64,000 nucleotides of DNA from Nereida sp. MMG025 (GCF_021654165.1 NZ_JAKFZN010000001.1:372001-436000); one strand, 5' to 3'; counted from the first letter of the stretch, positions 1-11,081 are shown. Notes: generated by a model not told the origin, from the letters alone. Numbers and translations are program-made.

Positions 1-419
1 CCGAAGCGGCCGCGATTGTGTTCAAATCAGGCGTCCCGCTGACGGTGATGCCGCTGGACGTCACCCATAAGGCGCTGACCACCAAACCGCGCATACAGGC
101 CTTTCGCGATATGGGCACGCAGGTTGGCGACATGGTGGCAGCCTGGACAGACTTCTTTGAACGGTTCGACATGGAAAAATACGGCAGCGAAGGCGCGCCG
201 CTGCATGATCCTTGTGTGATTGCCTATTTGATCAGGCCTGACTTGTTTGACGGGCGCCACATCAATGTCGAGATCGAGACAGATTCGCCCCTGACCCTTG
301 GAATGACAGTGGCCGATTACTGGCGAGTGACCGACCGCGCCCCCAACGCGATGTTTATGCAAGATGTTGATGCTGACGGGTTTTATGCCCTGCTCACCGC
401 ACGATTGGCCACATTATGA
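1..419 (+). CDS. Nucleoside hydrolase, C-terminal part (5' end outside window)
   Basis: Ribonucleoside hydrolase of the IunH type, which cleaves the N-glycosidic bond of nucleosides to give ribose and free base in purine/pyrimidine salvage. Only the last ~139 codons are visible; the frame is already open at base 3 and ends with TGA at 417-419. The LHDPCVIAYLIRPDLF stretch matches the C-terminal family motif containing the active-site histidine and a calcium-ligand aspartate. The N-terminal DxDxxxDD motif lies upstream of the window, so substrate class cannot be judged. The stop overlaps the start of the next gene (ATGA), so the two are probably cotranscribed. Confidence 0.85.
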   Translation, partial: EAAAIVFKSGVPLTVMPLDVTHKALTTKPRIQAFRDMGTQVGDMVAAWTDFFERFDMEKYGSEGAPLHDPCVIAYLIRPDLFDGRHINVEIETDSPLTLGMTVADYWRVTDRAPNAMFMQDVDADGFYALLTARLATL

Positions 420-853
420 GCGCGTCTTTGCATCTTGCTGGCCCCGATGCCTTGGCCCGTTTGGCCACGATGATAGACGCTGCAGGCAGCCCTTTGGACT
501 TTGCACAAATCGAAGGCGCGCTGGCCCCGATCCTGAATGGCACGCCCCACGGTGCGGCGTATCTTATCGGCCCGGCCCGCGCACCTGTGGGGTTTGTGCT
601 GGTCAGTTTTGGCTGGTGCGTCAATGCGGGCGGGATGACCGCCACGATTGACCAGATTTTTATTCGTGAAAACATCCGCGGGCGCGGCATGGGCAGCGAA
701 GTGTTGATCGCCCTGCCCAAAGCACTGGCCGCCGCTGGCGTCATGACCATGCGTGCCCATATTCCGTCAGACAACACACGCGCCAAGTCCTTGTTCGCGC
801 GATTGCGCTTTATCGAAACTGATGCGCAAACCATGCAACTGGCGCTGACATGA
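416..853 (+). CDS. GNAT-family N-acetyltransferase
   Basis: A 145-residue protein with the GNAT fold. The acetyl-CoA-binding signature RGRGMGSEVL sits about residues 84-93, after the beta strand MTATIDQIFIRENIRG. It would transfer an acetyl group from acetyl-CoA to an amine of unknown identity. It overlaps the preceding nucleoside hydrolase and the following selO by four bases each (ATGA), which indicates one translationally coupled operon. No residue identifies the substrate. The length is normal for a single-domain GNAT protein. Confidence 0.8.
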   Translation: MSASLHLAGPDALARLATMIDAAGSPLDFAQIEGALAPILNGTPHGAAYLIGPARAPVGFVLVSFGWCVNAGGMTATIDQIFIRENIRGRGMGSEVLIALPKALAAAGVMTMRAHIPSDNTRAKSLFARLRFIETDAQTMQLALT

Positions 854-2226
854 CCATCGCATTTGACAACAGCTACGCCCGCTTGCCGCACGCCATGTTT
901 GCCCGCGTCCAGCCCACCGAAGTGCCTGCGCCGCATGTCTTGGCATGGAACCAACCACTTGCTGATGACTTGAAGATCGACCTGCAAGATACTGACAAAG
1001 CTAGATATTTCAGTGGTAACGCATTGCCCGATGGTGCAGACCCGATCGCCCAAGTCTATGCAGGTCATCAGTTTGGCAACTGGAACCCCCGCTTGGGGGA
1101 TGGCCGCGCGATTTTGCTTGGCGAGGTTTTGGACCGTTCGGGCGCACGCCATGACATCCAGCTAAAGGGCGCAGGCCGCACGCCCTATTCGCGTGGCGGC
1201 GATGGTCGGGCGTGGCTTGGGCCCGTCTTGCGTGAATATGTGGTCTCGGAGGCCATGAACGCGCTTGGCGTGCCCACCACCCGCGCCTTGGCGGCGGTTG
1301 GCACCGGTGCGCCCGTTTTGCGCGAACAAGGCCCGCTGCCCGGTGCGGTGTTGACGCGCGTGGCCACCAGCCACATCCGTGTTGGCACCTTCCAGTATTT
1401 TGCCAGCGTGGGCGATACGGACAGCCTGCGCGCGCTTCTTGAGCATACAAGTGCGCGTCACTATCCGACGGCCAATAGCCCCAAGGACTTTCTTGCACAT
1501 GTGGTCCGCGCACAGGCCGAACTTGTCGCCAAATGGCTGTCATTGGGCTTTATCCACGGGGTGATGAACACCGACAACGCCCATGTTGGCGGGCTCACGA
1601 TTGATTACGGCCCTTGCGCCTTTATGGATGCCTTTCACCCCATGCAGGTCTATTCCAGCATCGATCACACGGGGCGCTATGCCTATGGCAACCAACCCAA
1701 CATTGCTGCTTGGAACTGTGCGCAACTGGCGACCGCACTGCTGCCGCTTGAGGCGGACCGCGATGCGGCGGTGGCCACATTCACCGAAGTGGTGCACGGG
1801 TTCGGGCCGATATTCGAGGCCGCATACGACAGGATTTTCCTGCGCAAAATTGGCATCACCACACCCCAAGATGGCGATATGGATTTGCTGAATGATCTGA
1901 TGAAGCAAATGGCACTGGCGGAGGCCGATTTCACCAACACCTTCCGCAATTTGGCCCAAGCCCCCTTCCCCGATTGGCAGGCCGAATGGGCCGCACGGAT
2001 CGCCAAAGAGCCGGACCCGGAAGCGGTGATGCAGGCGATCAATCCAGCCATCATTCCGCGCAATCACCGGATTGAGCAGATGATTGACGCGGCTGTCGCA
2101 GGCGATATGGCCCCGTTTGAGCGGCTCCATACGGCGCTTGCCAACCCATTTGCCCAACGAGATGATGACCTGACCGCCCCCCCCCGCCCCGAAGAAGTTG
2201 TTCAAGCAACCTTTTGCGGCACCTAA
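850..2226 (+). CDS. selO: Protein adenylyltransferase SelO (YdiU/UPF0061 family)
   Basis: A pseudokinase-fold enzyme that transfers AMP from ATP to Ser/Thr/Tyr side chains of proteins; family members have been linked to redox stress. Visible signatures are the nucleotide-binding stretch LKGAGRTPYSRGGDG (about 105-119), HGVMNTDN (about 236-243) and IDYGPCAFMD (about 251-260), which carry the catalytic asparagine and aspartates. Its 458 residues match bacterial members. The C-terminus is TFCGT, with a cysteine three residues from the end where eukaryotic homologues carry selenocysteine. It starts by ATGA overlap with the GNAT gene. Confidence 0.93.
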   Translation: MTIAFDNSYARLPHAMFARVQPTEVPAPHVLAWNQPLADDLKIDLQDTDKARYFSGNALPDGADPIAQVYAGHQFGNWNPRLGDGRAILLGEVLDRSGARHDIQLKGAGRTPYSRGGDGRAWLGPVLREYVVSEAMNALGVPTTRALAAVGTGAPVLREQGPLPGAVLTRVATSHIRVGTFQYFASVGDTDSLRALLEHTSARHYPTANSPKDFLAHVVRAQAELVAKWLSLGFIHGVMNTDNAHVGGLTIDYGPCAFMDAFHPMQVYSSIDHTGRYAYGNQPNIAAWNCAQLATALLPLEADRDAAVATFTEVVHGFGPIFEAAYDRIFLRKIGITTPQDGDMDLLNDLMKQMALAEADFTNTFRNLAQAPFPDWQAEWAARIAKEPDPEAVMQAINPAIIPRNHRIEQMIDAAVAGDMAPFERLHTALANPFAQRDDDLTAPPRPEEVVQATFCGT

Positions 2227-2332
2227 GCCTTGTGGCCAAGACGCACAGGTCGCGCTTTTCCCCTTTCCGCGGGCGACGGTAACGTGGCAGGCTGCCCCCA
2301 ATGAAATACTGACCAATCAGGGGGATTTATCC

Positions 2333-3175
2333 ATGGGTCTTATGGGAACACTCGCAAAAGTTGCAATCGGCTATGCCGCAAGCCAAGCCGTCAACAAGGC
2401 GTCTGGTGGCGAAGGGTTGGGCGGATTGCTCGGCCAGCTGCAGCAAGGCGGACAGATGGCGGCAGGCAATGCCCAAGCAGGCGGCAACGCGCTACAGGAC
2501 ATGATGGGTCAGATGATGGGCGGCGCACAGGATGCGGCACAATCCGGCGCTGGCGGTCTGCAAGATATGCTTGGCGGGTTGATGGGCGGCGCGCAGGGCG
2601 GTCAGGCCGGCGGCTTGCAAGACATGCTTGGTGGCATGATGGGCGGCGGCACGGACGGTCAGCAAGGCGGTGGTATGCAAGACATGCTCGGCTCGCTCAC
2701 TGGCGGTGGCGCTGGTCTGGCAGGCTTGCTGGCAGCGGCGGGTGGCATGGCCGCGGCAACGGGCGGCGGCGGTGCATTGGCTGGCATGCTGGACCAAATG
2801 GGGGCCGCGCAGCCTGATGCCGATCAAAAGGCAGAGCTGATGTTGCGTGCCATGATCCAGGCCGCCAAAGCCGACGGCCAGATCGACGCGACAGAGCAAG
2901 AGCGCATCTTGGGCTCGCTCGGCGATGATGCCGATGCAGAGGAAATCGCCTTTGTAAAAGCGCAGCTTGCCGCACCGATTGATGTTCAAGGCCTTGCGGC
3001 ATCCGCCACCGATGCGCAGAAACCCGAAGTCTACGCGATGTCGCTGATGGCCATCAAAGTGGATACCCAAGGCGAGGCACAATATCTGAACGATCTGGCG
3101 CAAGCCATGGGTCTGGATCAACAGCAGGTGAACATGATCCACAATCAAATGGGTGTTCAGCCGCTTTACAGCTAA
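2333..3175 (+). CDS. TerB-like / DUF533 protein with Gly-Met-Gln-rich N-terminal half
   Basis: A 280-residue protein. The ATG at 2333 is chosen because the purine-rich GGGGA (2321-2325) sits just upstream; the frame is open further 5' but overlaps selO. Residues ~1-150 are low complexity, with repeated units close to LQDM(L/M)GG(L/M)MGG separated by Gly/Ala/Gln linkers. Residues ~155-280 are acidic and helical (AELMLRAMIQAAKADGQID...) and resemble the TerB/DUF533 fold found in YebE-like envelope-associated proteins. No biochemical role is established for the family. A strong terminator follows at once, so it probably forms a single transcript or ends the selO operon. Confidence 0.75.
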   Translation: MGLMGTLAKVAIGYAASQAVNKASGGEGLGGLLGQLQQGGQMAAGNAQAGGNALQDMMGQMMGGAQDAAQSGAGGLQDMLGGLMGGAQGGQAGGLQDMLGGMMGGGTDGQQGGGMQDMLGSLTGGGAGLAGLLAAAGGMAAATGGGGALAGMLDQMGAAQPDADQKAELMLRAMIQAAKADGQIDATEQERILGSLGDDADAEEIAFVKAQLAAPIDVQGLAASATDAQKPEVYAMSLMAIKVDTQGEAQYLNDLAQAMGLDQQQVNMIHNQMGVQPLYS

Positions 3176-3199
3176 GCCACCCAACTGTGATACCCGAAG

Positions 3200-3231
3200 G
3201 CCCCGTAGCGCATATGCTGCGGGGCTTTTTT
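3200..3231 (+). terminator. Rho-independent terminator after the TerB-like gene
   Basis: GCCCCG (3200-3205) pairs with CGGGGC (3220-3225). The stem is extended inward by TAGCG/TGCTG with one wobble pair, around a CATA loop, and is followed by six T residues. It lies 25 bp after the plus-strand stop and just before the end of the convergent minus-strand gene. Confidence 0.85.
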
Positions 3232-3235
3232 CATG

Positions 3236-3478
3236 TCAGATCAACCCGATCGCTTTGACCCCACCCCAGATCAGGACGGGGTTTGAAAGGATCAAAACTG
3301 CAGCGATAGCGGTTTCTATATGCTGTGCGCGCCGCGTGGTTGGCACAGGCAAAACGGTGTTTGCAAACCGCCGCATCCGCGCCTCAACAAAGGTGAGCAG
3401 CAAAGAAAAGCCAAGAAGGCCTGCAAAGACACATAGGGCCACATAGGGCCAGGCCGAAGCTGTTGACGCAAAGTCCAT
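3236..3478 (-). CDS. Small two-helix membrane protein, unknown function
   Basis: An 80-residue protein. The start at 3478 is preferred because AAAGGATGCG precedes the ATG; a longer frame to 3538 has no such site. Two hydrophobic segments are visible, residues ~10-30 (PYVALCVFAGLLGFSLLLTF) and ~57-78 (AIAAVLILSNPVLIWGGVKA), separated by a basic loop (RMRRF...TTRR). It looks like a small inner-membrane protein. I recognise no family. A 10-bp tandem duplication (ACATAGGGCC twice) lies within the gene at about 3431-3450. It is divergent from the Fur-type regulator. Confidence 0.6.
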   Translation of the reverse strand: MDFASTASAWPYVALCVFAGLLGFSLLLTFVEARMRRFANTVLPVPTTRRAQHIETAIAAVLILSNPVLIWGGVKAIGLI

Positions 3479-3650
3479 CGCGCATCCTTTCAATTCAAAC
3501 CATGCAAAAGGAATGTGGCATGACAGAGGTAAAATCACGGTTAAAGCAGCACCCCTTTTCCCCGTTTCTTGTCATTTAGCTACGGCTTGCTACTGGTCCC
3601 TTTCGGAAAATCAGGCTAAAAATTGAGCATTCACCAAGGCGAGGCGCATC

Positions 3651-4058
3651 ATGCACACCAGCATTCTTGACCGTTGCGAGGCAAAGGGCCTGCGCATGAC
3701 AGATCAACGGCGGATCATTGCGGGCGTGCTGGAAGCCGCGACAGATCACCCCGATGTCGAAGAGCTGTATAACCGCGCCAGCGCCCAAGACGCAGGTATT
3801 TCGCTGGCAACGGTCTACCGCACGGTCAAACTTTTTGAAGAAGCGGGCATTTTGGACAAACATGATTTCGGCGACGGCCGCGCCCGCTATGAGGCCGCAG
3901 ACCGCAGCCACCATGACCATCTTATCGATGTGAATTCCGGTGCCGTGATTGAGTTCGTCGATCCCGAGATTGAAGCCCTGCAAGAAAAGATCGCAGCGAA
4001 ACTTGGCTATGAATTACGCGGTCACCGGCTGGAGCTATATGGCGTTCCCAAAAAGTGA
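3651..4058 (+). CDS. fur: Fur-family metalloregulator (Fur/Mur type)
   Basis: A 135-residue repressor with an N-terminal winged helix (GLRMTDQRRIIAGVLE; recognition region ISLATVYRTVKLFEE about residues 50-64) and a C-terminal metal-sensing dimerisation domain containing HHDHLI (about 85-90). It lacks the C-terminal CxxC zinc pairs of many Fur proteins, as do alphaproteobacterial Fur/Mur proteins, several of which respond mainly to manganese. It lies apart from metal transporters and is followed by a DMT-family exporter. The fur symbol means family only; Mur would be equally acceptable. An Irr assignment is less likely. Confidence 0.85.
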   Translation: MHTSILDRCEAKGLRMTDQRRIIAGVLEAATDHPDVEELYNRASAQDAGISLATVYRTVKLFEEAGILDKHDFGDGRARYEAADRSHHDHLIDVNSGAVIEFVDPEIEALQEKIAAKLGYELRGHRLELYGVPKK

Positions 4059-4151
4059 ATCTCCCACCCTAAGCGCCATCATTTTTGAGATGTCGTTGCA
4101 AATTGGAACCTGCTAGGGCTGCGGCCAACGGGGACGTGCAGGATAACAGCC

Positions 4152-6352
<2,201 letters not shown>

Positions 6353-6365
6353 CGCGGGCAAGGCA

Positions 6366-6418
6366 GAAGAGTTTTCCCGAAAACTCTTCGCCCCGCACGT
6401 ATTTTCTTGAAAATACGT
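6366..6418. repeat. Paired-hairpin element after eno (copy 1 of 5)
   Basis: Two adjacent perfect hairpins. The first is GAAGAGTTTT (6366-6375) / AAAACTCTTC (6380-6389) with a CCCG loop. The second is ACGTATTTT (6397-6405) / AAAATACGT (6410-6418) with a CTTG loop. The flanking GGCAG/CTGCC can close them into a three-way junction. Similar pairs with different stem sequences lie at 33981-34025, 37828-37879, 47531-47575 and 53502-53553. It probably acts as a terminator or 3'-end stabiliser for eno. Confidence 0.7.
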
Positions 6419-6504
6419 CTGCCGCAGGGGTCGGGAAATCCTGACTTCACAGGGCAAAACAGGGCGGGCACTCTTGGATTATTTTTAATTCGAGAGGCCC
6501 GTTT

Positions 6505-7149
6505 ATGAAAAACCTTATTCTTTCTGCTCTTCTGACTGCAAGCCTGACCCTCCCGTCCTTGGGTCTGGCCGATGCCTATTTAGACCGCCTTGACGGCGAA
6601 ATCGGGTCAATGGCCTGCTTTGACGATGTGGGGATTGTGAAAAACACGACCTCCAACTTCAAACGCGAAGACCGCGCCCGAAGTGCCTCGGAAAAAAACC
6701 TGCATGCCCGGATCTACAACATGATGCGCACCAAGATGGGCTGGAGCGAGACGGAAAATCCGATCTCGCTTGAGATGCTCCAACGCACGGGCAATCTGAC
6801 CACAAATTGCACACGCAACGTGTGGCGCTTGCGTACATTGGGCCGCACGTACACATGCACCACACAGGCGCGGGTATGTTTCATCAATGTCGATACAACC
6901 CGCGATAGCTGCAACGCACGGGACGCACGAAAGCATCGCTATCGTAAGGACTATTTCACGGGCATCGCAGGATTTCCTGAGGGTAAAGACAGCTGTGATC
7001 AAAAAGTAGGCGACACGTGGATCGCCAATGGTGCGCCCTGCCCGACGAATTACTTCCCGGTCTACAGAAAGGGGAAGCATGATTTCTGCCTCCCCCGTGC
7101 CATCCTTGGAGTTGTTGAGGACGCCTATGGGGGCGACAAAAGCTTCTAG
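6505..7149 (+). CDS. Cysteine-rich secreted protein, unknown function
   Basis: A 214-residue protein with a clear Sec signal peptide ([22 protein letters not shown], cleavage probably after LADA or GLA). The mature part has eight cysteines (MACF, NCTR, YTCT, RVCF, DSCN, DSCD, APCP, DFCL), an even number consistent with four disulfides in the periplasm or outside the cell. No catalytic motif or known family was recognised. GAGAGGCCCGTTT upstream contains the ribosome site. The gene converges on tyrS and overlaps its 3' end by four bases. Confidence 0.7.
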   Translation: MKNLILSALLTASLTLPSLGLADAYLDRLDGEIGSMACFDDVGIVKNTTSNFKREDRARSASEKNLHARIYNMMRTKMGWSETENPISLEMLQRTGNLTTNCTRNVWRLRTLGRTYTCTTQARVCFINVDTTRDSCNARDARKHRYRKDYFTGIAGFPEGKDSCDQKVGDTWIANGAPCPTNYFPVYRKGKHDFCLPRAILGVVEDAYGGDKSF

Positions 7150-8396
7150 CTTAGCTTCACCAGCGCATGACGTTTCTTTCCCGCACTCAGCTTTATCGGG
7201 CTGGCAAGAGCCGCCACATCAATCATCAGTCCCGCATCGCTCAACGGGGCATCGTTGATCTTGGCGCCGCCCTCCGCGATCAAGCGTTTGGCGTCTTTAC
7301 CTGACTTGGCCAACCCGGATTTGACGATCAGCTGCACGATGGACATGCCGTCGCCCACCTCTGCCGCGCTCAAATCAAGCGTGGGCAGATCATCACCCAC
7401 ACCACCCTTTTCGAACACCTCTTTCGCCGTGGCCGCCGCCGCATCGGCCGCGGCACGCCCGTGCAAAAGCGCAGTGACCTCATTGGCCAGAATGATCTTG
7501 GCTTCATTGATCTCGGAGCCTGCCAGTGCACCAAGCCGCTCACATTCGTCCACTGGCAATTCGGTATAAAGTTTAAGGAACCGGCCTGTATCGGCATCCG
7601 TGGTGTTCCGCCAGAACTGCCAGAACTGATAGGGGCTGACCATGTCGCCATTCAACCAGACAGCGCCATCTTGCGATTTACCCATCTTCTTGCCATCGCT
7701 GGTGGTCAGCAAAGGCGAGGTCAGCCCATATATTTCATGGTCCAGCACACGGCGCGTCAGGTCGATCCCGTTGACAATATTGCCCCATTGATCGCTGCCG
7801 CCCATCTGCAACAGGCACCCGTAGCGGCGGTTCAGCTCTAGAAAATCATAGGCCTGCAAAATCATGTAATTGAACTCAAGAAACGACAGCGATTGTTCGC
7901 GGTCCAACCGTGATTTCACACTTTCGAACGACAGCATGCGGTTCACACTAAAGTGCCGCCCGATATCGCGCAGGAACTCAAGGTAGTTCAGCCCGTCCAG
8001 CCATTCGGCATTATTCAGCATCGTGGCATCCGTGGGACCGTCCCCAAAGGTGACGTAATTGGCAAATACCTGCTTGATCCCGTCGATATTCGCGTTGATC
8101 TGCTCTTCGTTCAGCAAAGGCCGTTCATCTGCGCGAAAACTGGGGTCGCCCACTTTTGTCGTGCCACCGCCCATCAAAACAAGCGGCTTGTGGCCTGTCT
8201 TTTGCAACCAACGAAACATCATGATCTGGATAAGGCTGCCCACATGCAACGATTTGGCCGTTGCGTCAAACCCGATATAGGCAGGCACCACCCCCTTGAT
8301 CAGCGCCTCATCAAGGCCCTGATAATCGGTGCAATCGGCCAGATAGCCACGTTCCATCATGATGGCGATGAATTCCGATTTGGGATGGTATGTCAT
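7146..8396 (-). CDS. tyrS: Tyrosyl-tRNA synthetase
   Basis: Class I aminoacyl-tRNA synthetase charging tRNA-Tyr. The 416-residue protein has the HIGH-type motif HVGS (51-54), the KMSKS-type motif KMGKS (237-241) and the Tyr-specific stretch [11 protein letters not shown] (197-207). A C-terminal S4-like RNA-binding domain covers ~345-410 ([22 protein letters not shown]). The ATG at 8396 is preceded by AAGGAAGAACC. The reading frame stays open far upstream, but that part is antisense to anmK and is not coding. It is divergent from anmK across 60 bp. Confidence 0.97.
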   Translation of the reverse strand: MTYHPKSEFIAIMMERGYLADCTDYQGLDEALIKGVVPAYIGFDATAKSLHVGSLIQIMMFRWLQKTGHKPLVLMGGGTTKVGDPSFRADERPLLNEEQINANIDGIKQVFANYVTFGDGPTDATMLNNAEWLDGLNYLEFLRDIGRHFSVNRMLSFESVKSRLDREQSLSFLEFNYMILQAYDFLELNRRYGCLLQMGGSDQWGNIVNGIDLTRRVLDHEIYGLTSPLLTTSDGKKMGKSQDGAVWLNGDMVSPYQFWQFWRNTTDADTGRFLKLYTELPVDECERLGALAGSEINEAKIILANEVTALLHGRAAADAAAATAKEVFEKGGVGDDLPTLDLSAAEVGDGMSIVQLIVKSGLAKSGKDAKRLIAEGGAKINDAPLSDAGLMIDVAALASPIKLSAGKKRHALVKLS

Positions 8397-8402
8397 TGGT
8401 TC

Positions 8403-8450
8403 TTCCTTGGGCCGTTTCACGTCTCTATAAGGGCGCAAAGGCCCAAGGAA
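8403..8450. promoter_or_regulatory. Inverted repeat between tyrS and anmK
   Basis: TTCCTTGGGCC (8403-8413) and GGCCCAAGGAA (8440-8450) are perfect 11-bp inverted copies 26 bp apart. Each arm contains the Shine-Dalgarno sequence (AAGGAA) of the gene it faces, so the symmetry may partly reflect two ribosome sites. It could also be a binding site for a dimeric regulator of the divergent pair. Confidence 0.4.
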
Positions 8451-8456
8451 AAGAGC

Positions 8457-9560
8457 ATGTTGAAAAGCGGTATGGTGCGCGCCCTCGGTGCGATGTCGGG
8501 AACCTCTCTGGACGGTGTGGACGCCGCGATTGTTGTCACCGATGGCGACGTGATCAAAGGCTTCGGCCCGCATCATTTTCGCCCCTATTCGGACAACGAA
8601 CAGTCTATCCTTCGCGCGGCCCTCGGGCGCTGGCAAGACGATGATGATCTGTCCGAAGCCTGCGAGTTGATCGAGACGGCCCACGCCCAAGCGCTCCACC
8701 GTTTTCAGGATGCAGAACTGATCGGTTTTCATGGCCAAACCCTTGCCCATGACCCCGACGCAGGCCGCACCCATCAGGCAGGCGATGGACAAATCCTTGC
8801 AGATGTTCTGGGCAAACCGCTCGTTTGGGATTTTCGCAGCGCCGATATGCAGATGGGTGGTCAAGGCGCGCCCCTTGCCCCGTTTTTCCACTTTGCCTGC
8901 GCAAAATACATCGGCGCCTGCGCGCCTGTGGCGTTCCTGAACCTCGGGGGGGTTGGCAACATCACCTGGGTCGACCCAAGCAAGGCAAAGCCCGAAGATG
9001 ACGGCGCGCTTTTGGCCTTTGACACGGGCCCCGCGAATGCCCCGATCAACGATGTGATGATGGACTGGTTTGGCAAACCCTATGACGCAGATGGCGACAC
9101 CGCCCGCGATGGGACCGTGGATCACGCCATTGTTGGCGAGTTTCTCAAGCACCCGTATTTCTTCAAAATCCCCCCCAAATCGCTCGACCGCGACAGTTTC
9201 GACGCACTGGTGCACGCCATCGACACGCTCTCGCCCTTTGATGCAGCCGCCACGCTGGTGGCGTGTCTGGTGCAAAGCGTGGCTGCAGGTCTCAGCCATT
9301 GTCCAAGCCAGCCAACAGCGATCTACGTCACAGGAGGCGGGCGAAATAATTCTTTTATTATGAATGCGCTACAGCGCGAAATTAATGTGCCAGTTAAGCC
9401 GGTCGATGCCGTTGGCCTCAACGGTGACATGCTCGAAGCACAAGCGTTCGGCTATCTGGCCGTGCGCGTGGCCCGCGGGTTGCCCACCTCTGGTCCCTCT
9501 ACCACAGGTGTATCAGCAGCCGTCGGCGGCGGCACCCTCAGCCAACCGTCTGGCAACTGA
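8457..9560 (+). CDS. anmK: Anhydro-N-acetylmuramic acid kinase
   Basis: Converts 1,6-anhydro-MurNAc released during peptidoglycan turnover, with ATP, into MurNAc-6-phosphate for cell-wall recycling. The 367-residue protein begins at ATG 8457, with AAGGAAAAG just upstream. It shows the family ATP-binding signature [14 protein letters not shown] (about 10-23), [21 protein letters not shown] and the C-terminal [12 protein letters not shown] region. The frame is open further 5' over the tyrS antisense strand, but that is not coding. The stop abuts the end of the convergent cupin gene. Confidence 0.95.
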   Translation: MLKSGMVRALGAMSGTSLDGVDAAIVVTDGDVIKGFGPHHFRPYSDNEQSILRAALGRWQDDDDLSEACELIETAHAQALHRFQDAELIGFHGQTLAHDPDAGRTHQAGDGQILADVLGKPLVWDFRSADMQMGGQGAPLAPFFHFACAKYIGACAPVAFLNLGGVGNITWVDPSKAKPEDDGALLAFDTGPANAPINDVMMDWFGKPYDADGDTARDGTVDHAIVGEFLKHPYFFKIPPKSLDRDSFDALVHAIDTLSPFDAAATLVACLVQSVAAGLSHCPSQPTAIYVTGGGRNNSFIMNALQREINVPVKPVDAVGLNGDMLEAQAFGYLAVRVARGLPTSGPSTTGVSAAVGGGTLSQPSGN

Positions 9561-9983
9561 TCACGCCCGTGGAATATCAAAACCGGCCTCTGCCAGCGTA
9601 AATCCTTCGAACCGAAACCCGGGCGTCACGGTGCAACTTACCAACGTATAATCGCCCGTGGTGCGTGCCGCTTGCCATGCATCTTTGGGCACAATCAAAT
9701 GCCCTGCCTCGCCTGCCAGCACATCTGGCCCAAGCCGCATGTCTTTCGCAGGTCCGGCTTCGCTTTGCGAAACAGACAAAACCAACGGCGCACCGGCGTG
9801 ATAAAACCAGATCTCTGTTGCATCCACCTTGTGCCAATGGCTCGCCTCGCCGTCAGCCAACAGAAAATAAATGCAGGTTCCCTCAGGGCGCCCCGCACCC
9901 TCACCTACCCAGGTCTGTCGATACCATCCCCCTTCGGGATGCTGTTCCAAACCAAGATGCTCAATGATGTCTTTCGCGCTCAT
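9561..9983 (-). CDS. Cupin-5 (DUF985) family protein
   Basis: A 140-residue single-domain beta-barrel of the cupin-5 family. The typical N-terminus DIIEHLGLEQHPEGGWYRQTW (residues 5-25) is followed by the metal-site region ASHWHKVDATEIWFYHAGAPL (about 47-67) with candidate ligand His and Glu residues. Some relatives bind small sugars or derivatives, but no reaction is firmly assigned. It is convergent with anmK without overlap and downstream of the DUF3179 gene, from which a hairpin separates it. Confidence 0.85.
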   Translation of the reverse strand: MSAKDIIEHLGLEQHPEGGWYRQTWVGEGAGRPEGTCIYFLLADGEASHWHKVDATEIWFYHAGAPLVLSVSQSEAGPAKDMRLGPDVLAGEAGHLIVPKDAWQAARTTGDYTLVSCTVTPGFRFEGFTLAEAGFDIPRA

Positions 9984-10066
9984 GCCACATGATTAACCTT
10001 AACGGCCCGCCGAATAAAAGCACCAACACCAAACTTCTTTTGTTTAAAAATATCCGCGCCGCAGGC

Positions 10067-10088
10067 GTGAAGGGGCGTGCCCCTTCAC
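10067..10088 (-). terminator. Perfect hairpin between the DUF3179 and cupin genes
   Basis: GTGAAGGGGC (10067-10076) and GCCCCTTCAC (10079-10088) form a 10-bp perfect stem with a two-base centre. Read on the minus strand, a T-rich stretch (GGATATTTTT) follows a little further on. It is probably a terminator or stabilising hairpin after the DUF3179 gene. Confidence 0.5.
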
Positions 10089-10118
10089 ACAAAATCCGCC
10101 CGTCACACACACGCGCGC

Positions 10119-11081
10119 CTAATCAATCCGCCACGTCCCCTCAGGCCAAAATGCGTGAAACGCAAAAGCGAACATCACATCATGGGGCACATCGTTTCCT
10201 GCGCGGTCGCGGACCCGCACGGTGCCCACATCACGGCTGTTGGCAATGCTGCCTTTGTCCAGCGCACTGGCCTGCCCGCTGCTCCACGACAACACCAGCC
10301 CGTTTTCGCGCACCTCGCCCTTGGTGAGCCGCGCAACAGGCCAGGCCGTATCGCCGACGCGCACCACCCGCGCCAGCGCAGGGATCCCGTGGGGCGGCAT
10401 ATCGCCTGAATAAAGAAACGGTTTGTGTGAACTGTCATAGCTCACATAAGGATTGCGCCCGTATTGACGGTTAAACGCAGGCTGCGCCATGACCAACCCG
10501 TCGGGGTTGCGCGCCTTGAACTCGGCCCAACTTTCCATCCATGTCGGCAGTTGAGTCAGCTGTGCGCCTGTCATCTCGCCCACAATTGACTGCCCAAGCG
10601 CCTGCTGCCACCAGCTCTGGGTTTCGCGGTCATACATGATCATATCCGAATTGCGCAGCTTGCCCGACACACCAAAGGACAAGACCTGCCCGCGCACGCG
10701 CCTGTCAAAGGTGATGCCCGAATTGCACAAGGGACAAAACGTGACCGCAACAGGCACACCGCCCACCGTGTCATTCACAATTTCATGCCATGTCAGATAG
10801 CGGATTGGATAGGCTCTTGGCCGCGCGTCCCCGATCTCGACTGCAATTACAGGTTCGCGCTCGCCGATCTGGTCCTCGTCACGCACAACAATAAATTGCG
10901 GATCATCCAGCGCAGGAATGCCGTCTTTGGGCGGACCACCCGACAGGATTTCGACCCAGTTGTCCACACTCGTGGTCTCGAAATCGGTCTGGGGCCACTC
11001 GAACTTCCAGAACTCGGGACTGGCCGATGCACTCAGCGCGACAAGGCTCAGACAGGCTGAACCGATAAGCATACGGATCAT
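10119..11081 (-). CDS. DUF3179 domain-containing secreted protein
   Basis: A 320-residue protein with a Sec signal (MIRMLIGSACLSLVALSASASP) and a DUF3179 body. The CPLCNSG motif (about residues 116-122) in VAVTFCPLCNSGITFDR and the downstream SGKLRNSDMIMYDRETQSWWQQ are diagnostic of the family. Function is unproven; the CxxC pair suggests a redox or metal role outside the cytoplasm. The ATG at 11081 is preceded by AAAGGAGCC. It lies 75 bp downstream of two cyclophilin genes on the same strand, so cotranscription with these folding catalysts is plausible. Confidence 0.85.
   Translation of the reverse strand: MIRMLIGSACLSLVALSASASPEFWKFEWPQTDFETTSVDNWVEILSGGPPKDGIPALDDPQFIVVRDEDQIGEREPVIAVEIGDARPRAYPIRYLTWHEIVNDTVGGVPVAVTFCPLCNSGITFDRRVRGQVLSFGVSGKLRNSDMIMYDRETQSWWQQALGQSIVGEMTGAQLTQLPTWMESWAEFKARNPDGLVMAQPAFNRQYGRNPYVSYDSSHKPFLYSGDMPPHGIPALARVVRVGDTAWPVARLTKGEVRENGLVLSWSSGQASALDKGSIANSRDVGTVRVRDRAGNDVPHDVMFAFAFHAFWPEGTWRID

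Noticed and set aside
8397-9299. Long N-terminal extension of tyrS
   Set aside because: Antisense to anmK. The family start and ribosome site are at 8396.
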